Made by a program: the position numbers and the translations under genes
Notes under the pieces: generated by a model
Told to the model about the DNA's origin: nothing
Database searches by the model: none
What the model saw: the letters and a program-made list of their open reading frames with translations, nothing else
DNA from: Microbacteriaceae bacterium VKM Ac-2854
GTDB taxonomy: Bacteria; Actinomycetota; Actinomycetes; Actinomycetales; Microbacteriaceae
Direction of reading: 5' to 3'
Length of the DNA: 64,000 bases
Assembly (NCBI GenBank): GCA_013205085.1
Contig: JABMLH010000008.1
Span: 166,920 to 230,919, forward strand
In this document: one piece after another, positions 8,872 through 17,178 of the stretch
Position numbering within the stretch: position 1 is the first letter of the stretch
Layout: each line of letters starts with the position of its first letter

Positions 8872-9759
8872 CTAGAGCGGGTTCACCCCGAACGCCGTCG
8901 CGAGCTTGTCGATCTTCTTCGCGCGGCCGAGGCGCGGCAGGTCGGAGCCGTCGCGGATGACGCGACCTCGCGCCTCGAAGTCGTCCAGGAAGTCGCGTGC
9001 CCAGGCCACGTCGGACGGAGTCGGGCTGATGACCTCGTTGATCACGGCGAGCTGCTCGGTGTCGAGGCAGAGCTTGCCGGTCAGCCCGAGCGAGACGGTC
9101 AGCGCCGACTGCTCGCGCAGCACCGGGTGCGAGTTGGAGACGGTCGGCCCGTCGATCGGGCCGGGCAGGTCGCCGATCCGCGAGGCGACGACCAGACGCG
9201 AGCGCGGGTACGCCATCGCGAGGTCATCGGCGGAGGTGCCGGTGTCGCGGCGGTAGTCACCGGAGCCGAACGCCAGCCGGAAGCAGCCGCGCGCCTTCGC
9301 GATCGAGACGGCCTCCTCGATGCCGAGGGCGGATTCGACCAGCGCGAGCACCGGCGTCTGTCCACCGAGACGGTCGAAGGTCTCGGTGACGTGCTCCGCC
9401 GCCTCGGTCTTCGCCAGCATCACGCCGGCCAGTCCGGGCAGACCCTTGAGTTCGTCCACGTCGTCGGACCAGAACGAGGTGGAGTGATCGTTGATCCTGA
9501 CCCAGGCTCGATTGCCCTCGACGCTCAGCCAGGCGGCGACCGCCGTGCGCGCCTCCGGCTTCGCCTTCGGGTCGACCGCGTCCTCGATGTCGAGCACGAT
9601 CTGGTCGGCGCGCGAGGTGAACGCGGCGTCGAAGGTGTCGGTCTTGGTCGCGTTGACCAGCAGCCACGAGCGCGCGATCTCCGGGGAGACGTCACGCCCC
9701 TTGCGGATGCGAGTCTGCGGGGTGGGGTTCTGCGTCTGCACAGAATCGGGCAACGTCAC
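8872..9759 (-). CDS. HpcH/HpaI aldolase / citrate lyase beta-like (CitE-like) protein
   Basis: A 295-residue TIM-barrel enzyme of the CitE/HpcH family, which cleaves or forms C-C bonds in acyl-CoA substrates such as malyl-, citramalyl- or beta-methylmalyl-CoA. The metal-binding acids are visible: LDIEDAVDPKAK and LVESALGIEEA, with SWLLVNATK at the barrel start and the FGSGDYRRDTG loop. The length is normal for stand-alone CitE-like proteins. No citrate lyase alpha or gamma subunit is near, so it is a stand-alone CoA-ester lyase. The start is GTG at 9759 with GAGGATATT upstream. The first ~30 residues are probably a disordered extension. Confidence 0.88.
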   Translation of the reverse strand: MTLPDSVQTQNPTPQTRIRKGRDVSPEIARSWLLVNATKTDTFDAAFTSRADQIVLDIEDAVDPKAKPEARTAVAAWLSVEGNRAWVRINDHSTSFWSDDVDELKGLPGLAGVMLAKTEAAEHVTETFDRLGGQTPVLALVESALGIEEAVSIAKARGCFRLAFGSGDYRRDTGTSADDLAMAYPRSRLVVASRIGDLPGPIDGPTVSNSHPVLREQSALTVSLGLTGKLCLDTEQLAVINEVISPTPSDVAWARDFLDDFEARGRVIRDGSDLPRLGRAKKIDKLATAFGVNPL

Positions 9760-9860
9760 CTGAATATCCTCATTTCCTCCCTCGCGGGACCGCCGTCCAG
9801 GCTACCGGGTGCCCGCTCGCCCCCTTCAGTACTGCTCATAGTGTTCGCGCATCGATCGAT

Positions 9861-10406
9861 TCAGCGAGCAGATCGAGCAGAACGATCCCGCTGAGCCAGC
9901 CCCTTCACGAACGCCGCCTGGCCCGCGTGCTGGATGTCGTCATCGATCACGCTCACCAGGCGCACCGCGAGCGTCACCGGCGGGTCCCAGCGGGTGTCGA
10001 CCACGCGGGCGAGATCCTCGTCCGCGAGGGTGCGGACGAACGCGAGGGAGCGTTCGTGCACCGCGAGGAAGTACTCGCGCAGGAACTCCGCGCTCAGCGC
10101 GCCAACGGCGGCGACCTCGGCGGCGGACTGTCCGTATCCGCTGGCCTTCGGCGCGAACGGGAGGCCCGACTTCTCGAACCAGCCGTCGGCCAGCCACGCC
10201 TGCTCCTTGGCTTGCTCGCGTTCGGCGAGCGGGGAGAGGTGGTTGTCCTGCACGCGGGTGAGGTGCCAGATCAACCAGGCGACGCTGTTCGCCTCGGGAT
10301 CGGCGCGGTAGGCGAGGTCCTCCGCCGTCGCGTCGTCGAGAACGGCGAGCACGGTGTCGTGGATGCGCCCGAGGGCGTCAGTGAGCAGTTCGATGGATGC
10401 GGTCAT
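9861..10406 (-). CDS. DinB/DUF664 family protein (mycothiol-transferase-like)
   Basis: A 181-residue four-helix-bundle protein of the DinB/DUF664 family, which includes mycothiol- and bacillithiol-dependent transferases. The metal-binding histidines are in LIWHLTRVQDNH (two His) and in DDDIQHAGQAAFVKGL. Mycothiol is the low-molecular-weight thiol of actinobacteria, so a mycothiol-S-transferase role is reasonable. ATG at 10406 was chosen over an in-frame ATG at 10466 because the family starts at MTASIELLTDAL. It is a single gene, divergent from the SLH protein. The detoxified substrate is unknown. Confidence 0.85.
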   Translation of the reverse strand: MTASIELLTDALGRIHDTVLAVLDDATAEDLAYRADPEANSVAWLIWHLTRVQDNHLSPLAEREQAKEQAWLADGWFEKSGLPFAPKASGYGQSAAEVAAVGALSAEFLREYFLAVHERSLAFVRTLADEDLARVVDTRWDPPVTLAVRLVSVIDDDIQHAGQAAFVKGLAQRDRSARSAR

Positions 10407-10536
10407 GGCTTCCAGTCTGGCCCCTGCATCCCCCGTGTCACCGTTTCGGCGACTGTACAGCGGCAATCGCGGTCGCTACTTTGAGACACCACGACGCAAA
10501 CGTGTCTCCGCCCTCTGCCGCTCAGGAGAGTGTCCG

Positions 10537-12654
10537 ATGAAGCCGTTCCGCCCCGACTCGCCCTCTCCCCTGCGCAGGATGCTCGGTGTCCTCCTCGCCG
10601 CCGTGCTCGTCGCCACGATCGCCCCGTACGCCGCGGCGACCGACGCCGCGCCGAGCGACAGTCAGGAGGCGAGGCGCGCGACGGTCAGCGAGGTGGAGCC
10701 GAACGGCAGCACGCAGACCGCGAATCAGGTCGCCCTCGGGAACTCCGTGCAGGGCTCCACCTTCGCCAGCGGCGGCAGCGACGCCGACTACTTCGCCTAC
10801 GACGCGCCCGCGGCAGGCCGAGCGACCATCCGCCTCACCTTCCCCGCCGGCCTCGGAGCCGACACCGCCTACGAGATGCGCGTCTACAACCAGAACGGCG
10901 ACGCGCTCTACGATTTCACCGTCGGCGGCGCCGACTACACGGGCGACCGCATCGCCAACCGCAGCACCTTCGTCCCCGCCGGACGCTTCTACATCCGCCT
11001 CCTCGGCTACAGCAGCTACCTCGGCTGGGGCCAGACCTACAGCCTGAACACCAGCCTCACCCCCGGCGCCGTCGAAACCGAATTCAACAACGACACCAGC
11101 ACCGCAGACGTCGTGGCACTCGGTTCCGCCATCCAAGGCTCCACCCTCGCCAGCGGCGGCAGCGACGCCGACTACTTCGCCTACGACGCGCCCGCGGCAG
11201 GCCGAGCGACCATCCGCCTCACCTTCCCCGCCGGCCTCGGAGCCGACACCGCCTACGAGATGCGCGTCTACAACCAGAACGGCGACGCGCTCTACGATTT
11301 CACCGTCGGCGGCGCCGACTACACGGGCGACCGCATCGCCAACCGCAGCACCTTCGTCCCCGCCGGACGCTTCTACATCCGCCTCCTCGGCTACAGCAGC
11401 TACCTCGGCTGGGGCCAGACCTACAGCCTGAACACCAGCCTCACCCCCGGCGCCGTCGAAACCGAATTCAACAACGACACCAGCACCGCAGACGTCGTGG
11501 CACTCGGTTCCGCCATCCAAGGCTCCACCCTCGCCAGCGGCGGCAGCGACGCCGACTACTTCGCCTACGACGCGCCCGCGGCAGGCAACGCCACCCTCCG
11601 TTTCACGTTCCCGGCCGGCTTGGGTTCCGGAACCGCTTACGAGCTGCGGGTCTACGACGAGAACGGCGACCGGCTGTACGACTTCACCGCGACCGGCGCC
11701 GACAGCGACGGCAGTCGGATCGCCGGCCAGCAGATCGCGCTCGCCTCGGGTCGCAGCTACGTGCGGGTGCTCGGTTACAGCAGCTACCTGGGTTGGGGCA
11801 AGACCTACGACCTCTCCGTCGCGTTCCCGCTGAACGCCGGCACGCCGACCATCTCCGGCACGCCGAGCATCGGCAGCAGCCTCACGGCGAATCCCGGCAC
11901 CTGGACGCCCGCTCCCGTGAGCTTCGGCTACCAGTGGAATCGCGACGGTGCCGCGATCTCCGGAGCGACCGGCAGCTCCTACACGGTCACGATCGCCGAC
12001 GTCGACCGCAAGCTCACCGTCGCCGTCACCGGGTCGAAGCCGGGATCCGCCGCGCAGACGCGCACGAGCGCCGCGGTGACCGGGCGCGGATCCTTCACCG
12101 ACGTCTCGTCGTCGAACCCGTTCTTCGCCGACATCGAATGGATGAAGGCCGAGGGCATCTCCACCGGCACGAAGCAGGCGGACGGCACGTTCCTCTACAA
12201 GCCGTCGGATCCGGTCTCGCGCCAGGCGATGGCCTCGTTCCTCTACCGCTACAGCGACGAGACGTTCACGGCTCCGGCCACGCCGTCCTTCACGGATGTG
12301 CCCACGAGCAACCCGTTCTACACCGCGATCGAATGGATGAAGGCCGAAGGCATCTCCACCGGCTATCCGCAACCCGACGGCACCGTGCTCTACAAGCCCG
12401 TCGACGCGGTGTCGCGCGAGGCCATGGCCGCGTTCCTGTACCGATTCAGCGACGACACGTTCACTCCGCCGACCACCCCGTCATTCACGGACGTACCGAC
12501 GACGAGCACCTTCTACACGGCGATCGAGTGGATGAAGGCGGAGCGCATCTCGACCGGATACGCGCAGCCGGACGGCACGGTCACCTACCGACCCAGCAGC
12601 CCCGTCACGCGCGAGGCGATGGCGGCGTTCCTGCACCGCTACGACGGCCGCTGA
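10537..12654 (+). CDS. Secreted S-layer-homology (SLH) protein with tandem PPC-like repeats
   Basis: A 705-residue exported surface protein. ATG at 10537 follows CAGGAGAG. A signal peptide (basic MKPFRPDSPSPLRR then a hydrophobic core) ends near PYAAA (~34). Three ~128-residue pre-peptidase-C-terminal-like beta modules follow (~45-430), each with EPN or EFN, GSDADYFAYDAP and LLGYSSYLGWGQTYSL-type motifs. An Ig-like segment (~432-520, LTANPGTWTP, YQWNRDG) and three SLH repeats (FTDV-IEWMKAEGISTG-FLYRYS, ~525-705) end the protein. SLH repeats usually bind pyruvylated wall polymers, so this is probably wall-anchored. Modules 1 and 2 are identical at DNA level. No enzyme domain is visible; adhesion or carbohydrate binding is a guess. 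Confidence 0.9.
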   Translation: MKPFRPDSPSPLRRMLGVLLAAVLVATIAPYAAATDAAPSDSQEARRATVSEVEPNGSTQTANQVALGNSVQGSTFASGGSDADYFAYDAPAAGRATIRLTFPAGLGADTAYEMRVYNQNGDALYDFTVGGADYTGDRIANRSTFVPAGRFYIRLLGYSSYLGWGQTYSLNTSLTPGAVETEFNNDTSTADVVALGSAIQGSTLASGGSDADYFAYDAPAAGRATIRLTFPAGLGADTAYEMRVYNQNGDALYDFTVGGADYTGDRIANRSTFVPAGRFYIRLLGYSSYLGWGQTYSLNTSLTPGAVETEFNNDTSTADVVALGSAIQGSTLASGGSDADYFAYDAPAAGNATLRFTFPAGLGSGTAYELRVYDENGDRLYDFTATGADSDGSRIAGQQIALASGRSYVRVLGYSSYLGWGKTYDLSVAFPLNAGTPTISGTPSIGSSLTANPGTWTPAPVSFGYQWNRDGAAISGATGSSYTVTIADVDRKLTVAVTGSKPGSAAQTRTSAAVTGRGSFTDVSSSNPFFADIEWMKAEGISTGTKQADGTFLYKPSDPVSRQAMASFLYRYSDETFTAPATPSFTDVPTSNPFYTAIEWMKAEGISTGYPQPDGTVLYKPVDAVSREAMAAFLYRFSDDTFTPPTTPSFTDVPTTSTFYTAIEWMKAERISTGYAQPDGTVTYRPSSPVTREAMAAFLHRYDGR
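10763..11586 (+). repeat. 384-bp direct tandem duplication inside the SLH protein gene
   Basis: 10763-11202 equals 11147-11586 base for base as far as I can read (about 440 bp), with a period of exactly 384 bp (128 codons). The third unit keeps the period but diverges after ~11586. The duplication is in frame and must be recent or kept uniform by gene conversion. Confidence 0.92.
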
Positions 12655-12674
12655 GCGACATCGGTCGCCCCTGA

Positions 12675-12710
12675 GCCGGCCCCGGCGGGATTCGTTCCGC
12701 CGGGGTCGGC
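12675..12710 (+). terminator. Hairpin after the SLH protein gene
   Basis: CCCCGGCGG / CCGCCGGGG arms with an eight-base loop GATTCGTT, extended by GCCG/CGGC. It starts 21 bases after the stop and lacks a T-run, as is common in this group. Confidence 0.55.
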
Positions 12711-12826
12711 GTCCGTGGGGACTGCGCCCGGGAGGGCCACGCTCGTGGGGCCGCTCGCGGGGGCGTGCGCTCGGGGGGCCGTGTCCTTCTGGGCGTCCGC
12801 ACGGACAGGTGCCGGATACTCTTCCG

Positions 12827-14524
12827 GTGTCTTCCGGATCCTCGTTCCTCGCGGCTCGGCCGTGGCTCTCCTCCTACGCCGACGGCGTCCCGGCCGAGAT
12901 CGCGCCGCCGACGCAGACCCTCGTCGACATGCTCGACGCCGCGGTGCGCGGCCACGGCGGCCGGGTCGCCCTCGACTTCTTCGGTGCGACCACCAGCTAC
13001 GACCGGCTCGGCGAACAGGTCGCGCGCGCCGCGGAGGGTTTGCGCCGGCTCGGCGTCGCCGCCGGCGATCGCGTCGCCCTGGTGCTGCCGAACTGCCCGC
13101 AGCACGTCGTCGCTTTCTACGCCGTGCTGCGCCTGGGCGCGATCGTGGTGGAGCACAACCCGCTCTACACCGCCCGCGAACTGCGGCACCAGTTCGAGGA
13201 TCACGGCGCCACCGTCGCGATCGTCTGGGACAAGGTCGCCGATACCGTGGCCGCGTTCCCCGGCGACGTCGCCGTCGAGCACCTGGTCGCGGTCGACCTC
13301 ACCACCGCCATGCCGTTGGGCAAGCGTGTCGCCCTGCGGCTGCCGGTGAAGAAGGCCCGCGAGGCCCGCGCCGCGCTGACCACGAAGCCTCGCACCCGCG
13401 TCGCGCGGTGGGACGACCTGGTCGGTTCCCGTCGAGTCGCCCGCAAGCATCCGCGGCCGCAACTCGGTGACACCGCACTGCTGCAGTACACCAGCGGTAC
13501 GACCGGAACCCCGAAGGGTGCCGTCCTCAGCCACGCCAATCTGCGCGCGAACGCCGCGCAGAGCGTCGCCTGGGTGCCGGGGCTGCGCCCCGGTCACGAG
13601 ACGTTCTACGGCGTGCTGCCGCTCTTCCACGCCTACGGGCTGACGCTGTGCCTGACCACCGCGATCAGCATCGGCGCTCGGATCGTGTTGTTCCCCAAGT
13701 TCGATCTCGATCTCGTCATCGCGGCGGCGAAGACCGCTCCGCCCACCTTCCTGCCGGCCGTACCGCCGATCTACGACGCACTGTCGCGATCCGCCGAGCG
13801 TGGCGGGATCGACCTGTCGGGCATCCGCTTCGCGATCTCCGGCGCCATGAGCCTGCCCGTCGCGACGGTGGATCGCTGGGAACGCGCCAGCCGCGGCCTG
13901 TTGATCGAGGGATACGGCATGACCGAGGCGTCGCCGATCGCGCTCGGCAATCCCATGGGGCCGACCCGACGGCCGGGCACCGTCGGTGTGCCGTTCCCGA
14001 GCACGGAGATCCGCCTGGTCGATCCGGACGACCCGACGATCGACCGTGCCCCCGGCGAGTCCGGCGAGTTGCTCCTGCGCGGGCCGCAGGTCTTCCAGGG
14101 CTACTGGCGTCGGTCGGACGAGACGGCCGCCACCCTGCTCCCCGGCGGCTGGTTGCGCACGGGCGACATCGCCACCGTCTCCCCCGACGGCTTCGTCGCC
14201 ATCGTCGATCGCGCCAAGGAGCTGATCATCACCGGTGGCTTCAACGTCTCGCCCACGGAGGTCGAGGGGATGCTGGAGTCGCACCCCGACGTGCTGCGCG
14301 CCGCCGTCGTCGGCCTGCAGCGCGCCTCCGGTGGCGAGGACGTGGCCGCGGCGGTCACCCTGCGCGCGGGCGCGGTCTTCGACGCCGGAGCGCTGCGCGA
14401 CTTCTGCCGCTTGCATCTCGCCGCGTACAAGGTGCCCAAGCGCATCGTGCACCTGGAGGCGCTGCCCACCTCCTTGATCGGCAAGGTGCTGCGCAAACAG
14501 GTCCGCGAGCAACTCGAAGGCTGA
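12827..14524 (+). CDS. Long-chain fatty-acid-CoA ligase (AMP-binding enzyme)
   Basis: A 565-residue acyl-adenylate-forming enzyme that activates a carboxylic acid with ATP and joins it to CoA. The P-loop-like motif YTSGTTGTPKG, the IEGYGMTEASP motif, GWLRTGDIA and the C-terminal KELIITGGFNVSPTEVE with the catalytic Lys in LPTSLIGKVLRKQVR are all in place. Length and order fit the FadD group of long-chain acyl-CoA synthetases. GTG at 12827 is used; a -10-like TACTCT lies just before it, and an in-frame GTG at 12809 is possible. It is a single gene ended by a hairpin at 14552. Likely role is fatty acid activation for beta-oxidation or lipid synthesis; chain length is not predictable. Confidence 0.9.
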   Translation: MSSGSSFLAARPWLSSYADGVPAEIAPPTQTLVDMLDAAVRGHGGRVALDFFGATTSYDRLGEQVARAAEGLRRLGVAAGDRVALVLPNCPQHVVAFYAVLRLGAIVVEHNPLYTARELRHQFEDHGATVAIVWDKVADTVAAFPGDVAVEHLVAVDLTTAMPLGKRVALRLPVKKAREARAALTTKPRTRVARWDDLVGSRRVARKHPRPQLGDTALLQYTSGTTGTPKGAVLSHANLRANAAQSVAWVPGLRPGHETFYGVLPLFHAYGLTLCLTTAISIGARIVLFPKFDLDLVIAAAKTAPPTFLPAVPPIYDALSRSAERGGIDLSGIRFAISGAMSLPVATVDRWERASRGLLIEGYGMTEASPIALGNPMGPTRRPGTVGVPFPSTEIRLVDPDDPTIDRAPGESGELLLRGPQVFQGYWRRSDETAATLLPGGWLRTGDIATVSPDGFVAIVDRAKELIITGGFNVSPTEVEGMLESHPDVLRAAVVGLQRASGGEDVAAAVTLRAGAVFDAGALRDFCRLHLAAYKVPKRIVHLEALPTSLIGKVLRKQVREQLEG

Positions 14525-14551
14525 GCGGGGCGGCCGAACCCCCAGTAGCGT

Positions 14552-14582
14552 GCGAGACCCCCACGTCGAACGGGGGCCTCGC
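14552..14582 (+). terminator. Hairpin after the acyl-CoA ligase
   Basis: GCGAG-a-CCCCC / GGGGG-c-CTCGC arms with loop ACGTCGAA, 27 bases after the ligase stop. Confidence 0.6.
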
Positions 14583-14636
14583 ATGCAGCAGGGGGTTTCA
14601 CTGAGACGCGCGGTTGCGCCGCGCTAGCATCGCGAC

Positions 14637-15182
14637 ATGCGGATCGTCGTCTCGGGCACACACGCGAGCGGAAAGAGCACTCTGATCTCCGACTTCGCGC
14701 TCCGCCACCCCGACTTCACCGTGCTGCCCGACCCTTTCGACCTCATCGACGAGGCCTGGGATCAGCCGAGCGCGGCGATGTTCGCCAGGCAGCTGGGTAT
14801 CGCGGCACAGCGACTCGATGCTGACGAGGTCGCGGGGAATGTCATTGCAGAGCGTGGACCACTGGACTTCCTCGCCTACTTACTTGCTCTCGACGAGGTG
14901 AGGGGCGCATCCCTCTCCGCCGATCTCCTGGAGCGATCGACCGCCATCACCGCGGAGGCGCTCCGTCACGTCGACCTGCTCGTCGTGCTGCCGCTCGACT
15001 CCGCGGATCCGATCGAGGTCGGCGCCGAGGAAGACCCCGAGCTGAGGCAGTCGATGAACGACGTGCTGATGGATCTGGTCGATGACCCTGATCTCGTCGG
15101 TTCGCGGCTCAGGGTGGTGGAGGTCGTCGGGATCCCGAGTGACAGGCTCCGCCGACTCGAGGAAGTCGTCAGCGAGTTCTGA
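14637..15182 (+). CDS. P-loop NTPase of the adenylate-kinase-like/AAA type
   Basis: A 181-residue protein with an N-terminal Walker A (VVSGTHASGKST, ~4-15). The rest resembles small nucleotide-kinase-like ATPases: VIAERGPLDFLAYLL supplies a lid or substrate-side acid, and VDLLVVLPLD is the next core strand. These small ATPases are often annotated only as AAA family ATPase and have no firm role. A TAGCAT -10 box sits six bases before the ATG, so the mRNA is probably leaderless. It is an isolated gene, flanked by two related sequence motifs (near 14590 and 15193), and its GC at third positions looks lower than its neighbours', which may point to acquisition as a small cassette. Confidence 0.8.
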   Translation: MRIVVSGTHASGKSTLISDFALRHPDFTVLPDPFDLIDEAWDQPSAAMFARQLGIAAQRLDADEVAGNVIAERGPLDFLAYLLALDEVRGASLSADLLERSTAITAEALRHVDLLVVLPLDSADPIEVGAEEDPELRQSMNDVLMDLVDDPDLVGSRLRVVEVVGIPSDRLRRLEEVVSEF

Positions 15183-15222
15183 ACCCGGAGGGAGGGGGTT
15201 GTCAGTGAACGCGGTGCAATGG

Positions 15223-15250
15223 AAAAGGCCCGGAGCCGAAGCTCCGGGCC
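15223..15250 (-). terminator. Intrinsic terminator of tRNA-Ala
   Basis: A perfect 10-bp stem (GGCCCGGAGC / GCTCCGGGCC) with a four-base loop, followed on the minus strand by TTTTCC, nine bases beyond the tRNA 3' end. Confidence 0.9.
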
Positions 15251-15258
15251 TGACGTTG

Positions 15259-15334
15259 TGGTGGATCCGAGGGGATTCGAACCCCTGACCTCTTCATTGC
15301 GAACGAAGCGCGCTACCAACTGCGCCACGGACCC
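15259..15334 (-). tRNA. tRNA-Ala (anticodon CGC)
   Basis: A complete 76-nt cloverleaf with encoded CCA. The acceptor is GGGTCCG/CGGATCC (one G-T pair), the D stem GCGC/GCGC, the anticodon stem-loop CTTCG-TTCGCAA-TGAAG with anticodon CGC (reads GCG), and the T arm AGGGG-TTCGAAT-CCCCT. Downstream lies a strong terminator. A TAGTCT about 45 bases upstream is a possible -10. Confidence 0.97.
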
Positions 15335-15435
15335 TTGGCGTTGTCTCGAGGCCTGCAGTGCCCCGAACAACTCGACAAGACTAGCACGCCCCGGGGGCGG
15401 CCTTCGCCACCGCCCCGGCGCTGCCGTCCGCCGGA

Positions 15436-16401
15436 CTACGCGCCTCGGCGACGCTGCAGCGCCTGGTCGAGGTCGATGGCGTCGACGCCGTCGATAACGC
15501 CCATCGACGCGAAGCGGGAGGTGGGCTTGGCGGGCTCGGCAGCCGGAGCGGCCTGACGCGGGGCGCGGATCGGCGCCACCTCGGGAGCCGCGGCCGCCGC
15601 GCGCTGCGCGAGTTCCGCCTCCGCCGCCGCCGCGCGCATCCGCTCGACCGCGTCGATCGACGCCATCGCGCTGGCTGCGACGGAACCGCGCGAGAGGTAG
15701 AGCGGCTTGGGCAGCGGCTGCGGCGTCCAGCCAGGGGCTTGCTCCTCGGCACTGATCGTTTCGATCACATCGGTGTCGGGGTGCGCGATCTCGGCCTCGA
15801 AGACCTCGGCCGGGCGGTACTCGGCCTGCGCCCGTTCGGCGGGCGCGGCTGCGGCTACGGTGCCGCGCTTGCGCCCCGGAGCCAGCATGATCAGCGTGCC
15901 GAGACCGGCGGTGAACACCGCGCCGGCGATCACCGGCACCAGCCAGCTGCCACCGAACGCGAGCAGCACGAGTCCGACGATGCCGCCGATCAGCCCGAGC
16001 AGCACGCCCAGGGCGGCCGACTGGCGCCAACGCAACGCGCTCGTGCCGGTCTGCGCGCTGCGCCGGGTCTGCACCGCCACCCGGTGCAGTGCCTCGCGTG
16101 CCGCTTTCTCCGCCTGTGCCAGCTCCATCGCCTGTGCCTTCTCTTCGGCTCGTCGTCGTGTCTCGGTCGCCCGGAGCGTCCGCTGCTGAGCGGCGACTTC
16201 TCGGGCGGTCGCCTCGGCACGAACGTGCTCGGGGACCTCCGCCGTCTCGGCGAGGATGCGCAAGGTCTGCTGCAGCCGCACCGCGTTGCGCTCAGTCGCC
16301 AGGAACGACCGTCGACGCAACCACGTCGGAATGAGGTAGACGACCCACAGTGCGGCCGCGAGCGCCCAGACGACGCCACCACCCAGCCAGTCTCCACTCA
16401 T
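15436..16401 (-). CDS. GlpR-like membrane protein (Rv0996 family)
   Basis: A 321-residue membrane protein placed where actinobacteria keep the Rv0996/GlpR family. One membrane segment lies at ~8-25 (VVWALAAALWVVYLIP), followed by a charged coiled-coil-like region (~35-115, rich in Arg/Glu/Ala), two more membrane segments (~128-172), and a long acidic then Ala/Pro-rich cytoplasmic tail that ends in IDLDQALQRRRGA. In Corynebacterium the family member is the membrane receptor of the gephyrin-like cell-division protein Glp. Here the Glp (MoeA-like) gene is not found at its usual place between galU and the acetyltransferase. Assignment rests on layout and gene order, not on strong motifs. Confidence 0.65.
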   Translation of the reverse strand: MSGDWLGGGVVWALAAALWVVYLIPTWLRRRSFLATERNAVRLQQTLRILAETAEVPEHVRAEATAREVAAQQRTLRATETRRRAEEKAQAMELAQAEKAAREALHRVAVQTRRSAQTGTSALRWRQSAALGVLLGLIGGIVGLVLLAFGGSWLVPVIAGAVFTAGLGTLIMLAPGRKRGTVAAAAPAERAQAEYRPAEVFEAEIAHPDTDVIETISAEEQAPGWTPQPLPKPLYLSRGSVAASAMASIDAVERMRAAAAEAELAQRAAAAAPEVAPIRAPRQAAPAAEPAKPTSRFASMGVIDGVDAIDLDQALQRRRGA

Positions 16402-16440
16402 GCGGTCAACCGTATGAGTTGCGCGACACGGATCGCGTGA

Positions 16441-17178
16441 TTACGGGTAGGTGTGTCCGTACGGATCCGCAGATCCGTCGCCGATCAGGCGATGACTCGG
16501 GGCGGCCAGGCCGATGCCCGATGGCGGGCCGGACAGCCCGGATCGGTGCGAGGCCCGCAGGTCGGCGTCGCTCGGCACGCCGACTTCGTGCGGCACCTGA
16601 CCGTCGAGCCAGCGGCGCAGCACACCGCGCGGCACTTCTTCGCCGACGAGGGCGAAGCAGAAGTGGTCGCGCCAGTCGCCGTTGATGTGGATGTAGCGCC
16701 GACGCAGCCCTTCGTAGCGGAAGCCGAGCTTGTCGACGACGCGGAGGGACGGACCGTTCTCGGGTCGGATGCAGATCTCGATGCGGTGCAGGCCGAGATC
16801 GAAGAACGCGTAGTCGGTGGCGAGCGCGACCGAGGTGGGGGTGAGGCCACGGCCCGCGAAACGCTCGGCGACCCAGTAGCCGATCGAGGCGGAGGAGAGC
16901 GAGCCGTAGCCGATGTTGGAGACGTTCAGCTGTCCGGCGAGTTGGCCGTCCCACTCGATGATGAACGGCAAGCCGCCGCCCACGCGAGCGTTCTGCTGCA
17001 GCGAGCGGATGCTGGCACGCACGTCGAACGGGGCGCCGCCGCGCGGATCCGAGGCCTCCCACTGCCGCAACCAACTGCGATTGGCGATGAGTTCGCGCTC
17101 CAGGCTCCGCGCGTCGCGCAGACGGATGGGGCGGATCGTGACCCGGCCCTCACTCAGCGTCGGAATGGGGAGCGCCAT
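16441..17178 (-). CDS. GNAT N-acetyltransferase, RimJ/RimL type
   Basis: A 245-residue acetyltransferase of the RimJ/RimL group. Key elements: VTIRPIRLRDARSLERE (N-terminal strand-helix), IGYWVAERFAGRGLTPTSVAL (acetyl-CoA pyrophosphate loop, ERFAGRGLT), and LHRIEICIRPENGPSLRVVDKLGF (the LHR-N-S-VxxKLGF signature). The C-terminal ~50 residues are a low-conservation tail. ATG at 17178 is chosen because a TACGCT -10 lies seven bases upstream; the in-frame ATG at 17250 adds a poorly conserved segment. In Mycobacterium the orthologue (rimJ, Rv0995) lies between moeA and Rv0996. Its target, a protein N-terminus or a metabolite, is unknown. Confidence 0.88.
   Translation of the reverse strand: MALPIPTLSEGRVTIRPIRLRDARSLERELIANRSWLRQWEASDPRGGAPFDVRASIRSLQQNARVGGGLPFIIEWDGQLAGQLNVSNIGYGSLSSASIGYWVAERFAGRGLTPTSVALATDYAFFDLGLHRIEICIRPENGPSLRVVDKLGFRYEGLRRRYIHINGDWRDHFCFALVGEEVPRGVLRRWLDGQVPHEVGVPSDADLRASHRSGLSGPPSGIGLAAPSHRLIGDGSADPYGHTYP

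Noticed and set aside
10763..11586. CRISPR-like direct repeats
   Set aside because: Period is 384 bp in coding frame without spacers; it is a domain duplication.
10522..12372. 616-codon open frame on the minus strand across the SLH gene
   Set aside because: It mirrors the repeats of the real gene, lacks a start signal and has an unnatural Gly/Val/Glu/Arg composition; it is an antisense shadow in GC-rich DNA.
15082..15288. Short plus-strand ORFs over tRNA-Ala
   Set aside because: They read through the tRNA and its terminator.
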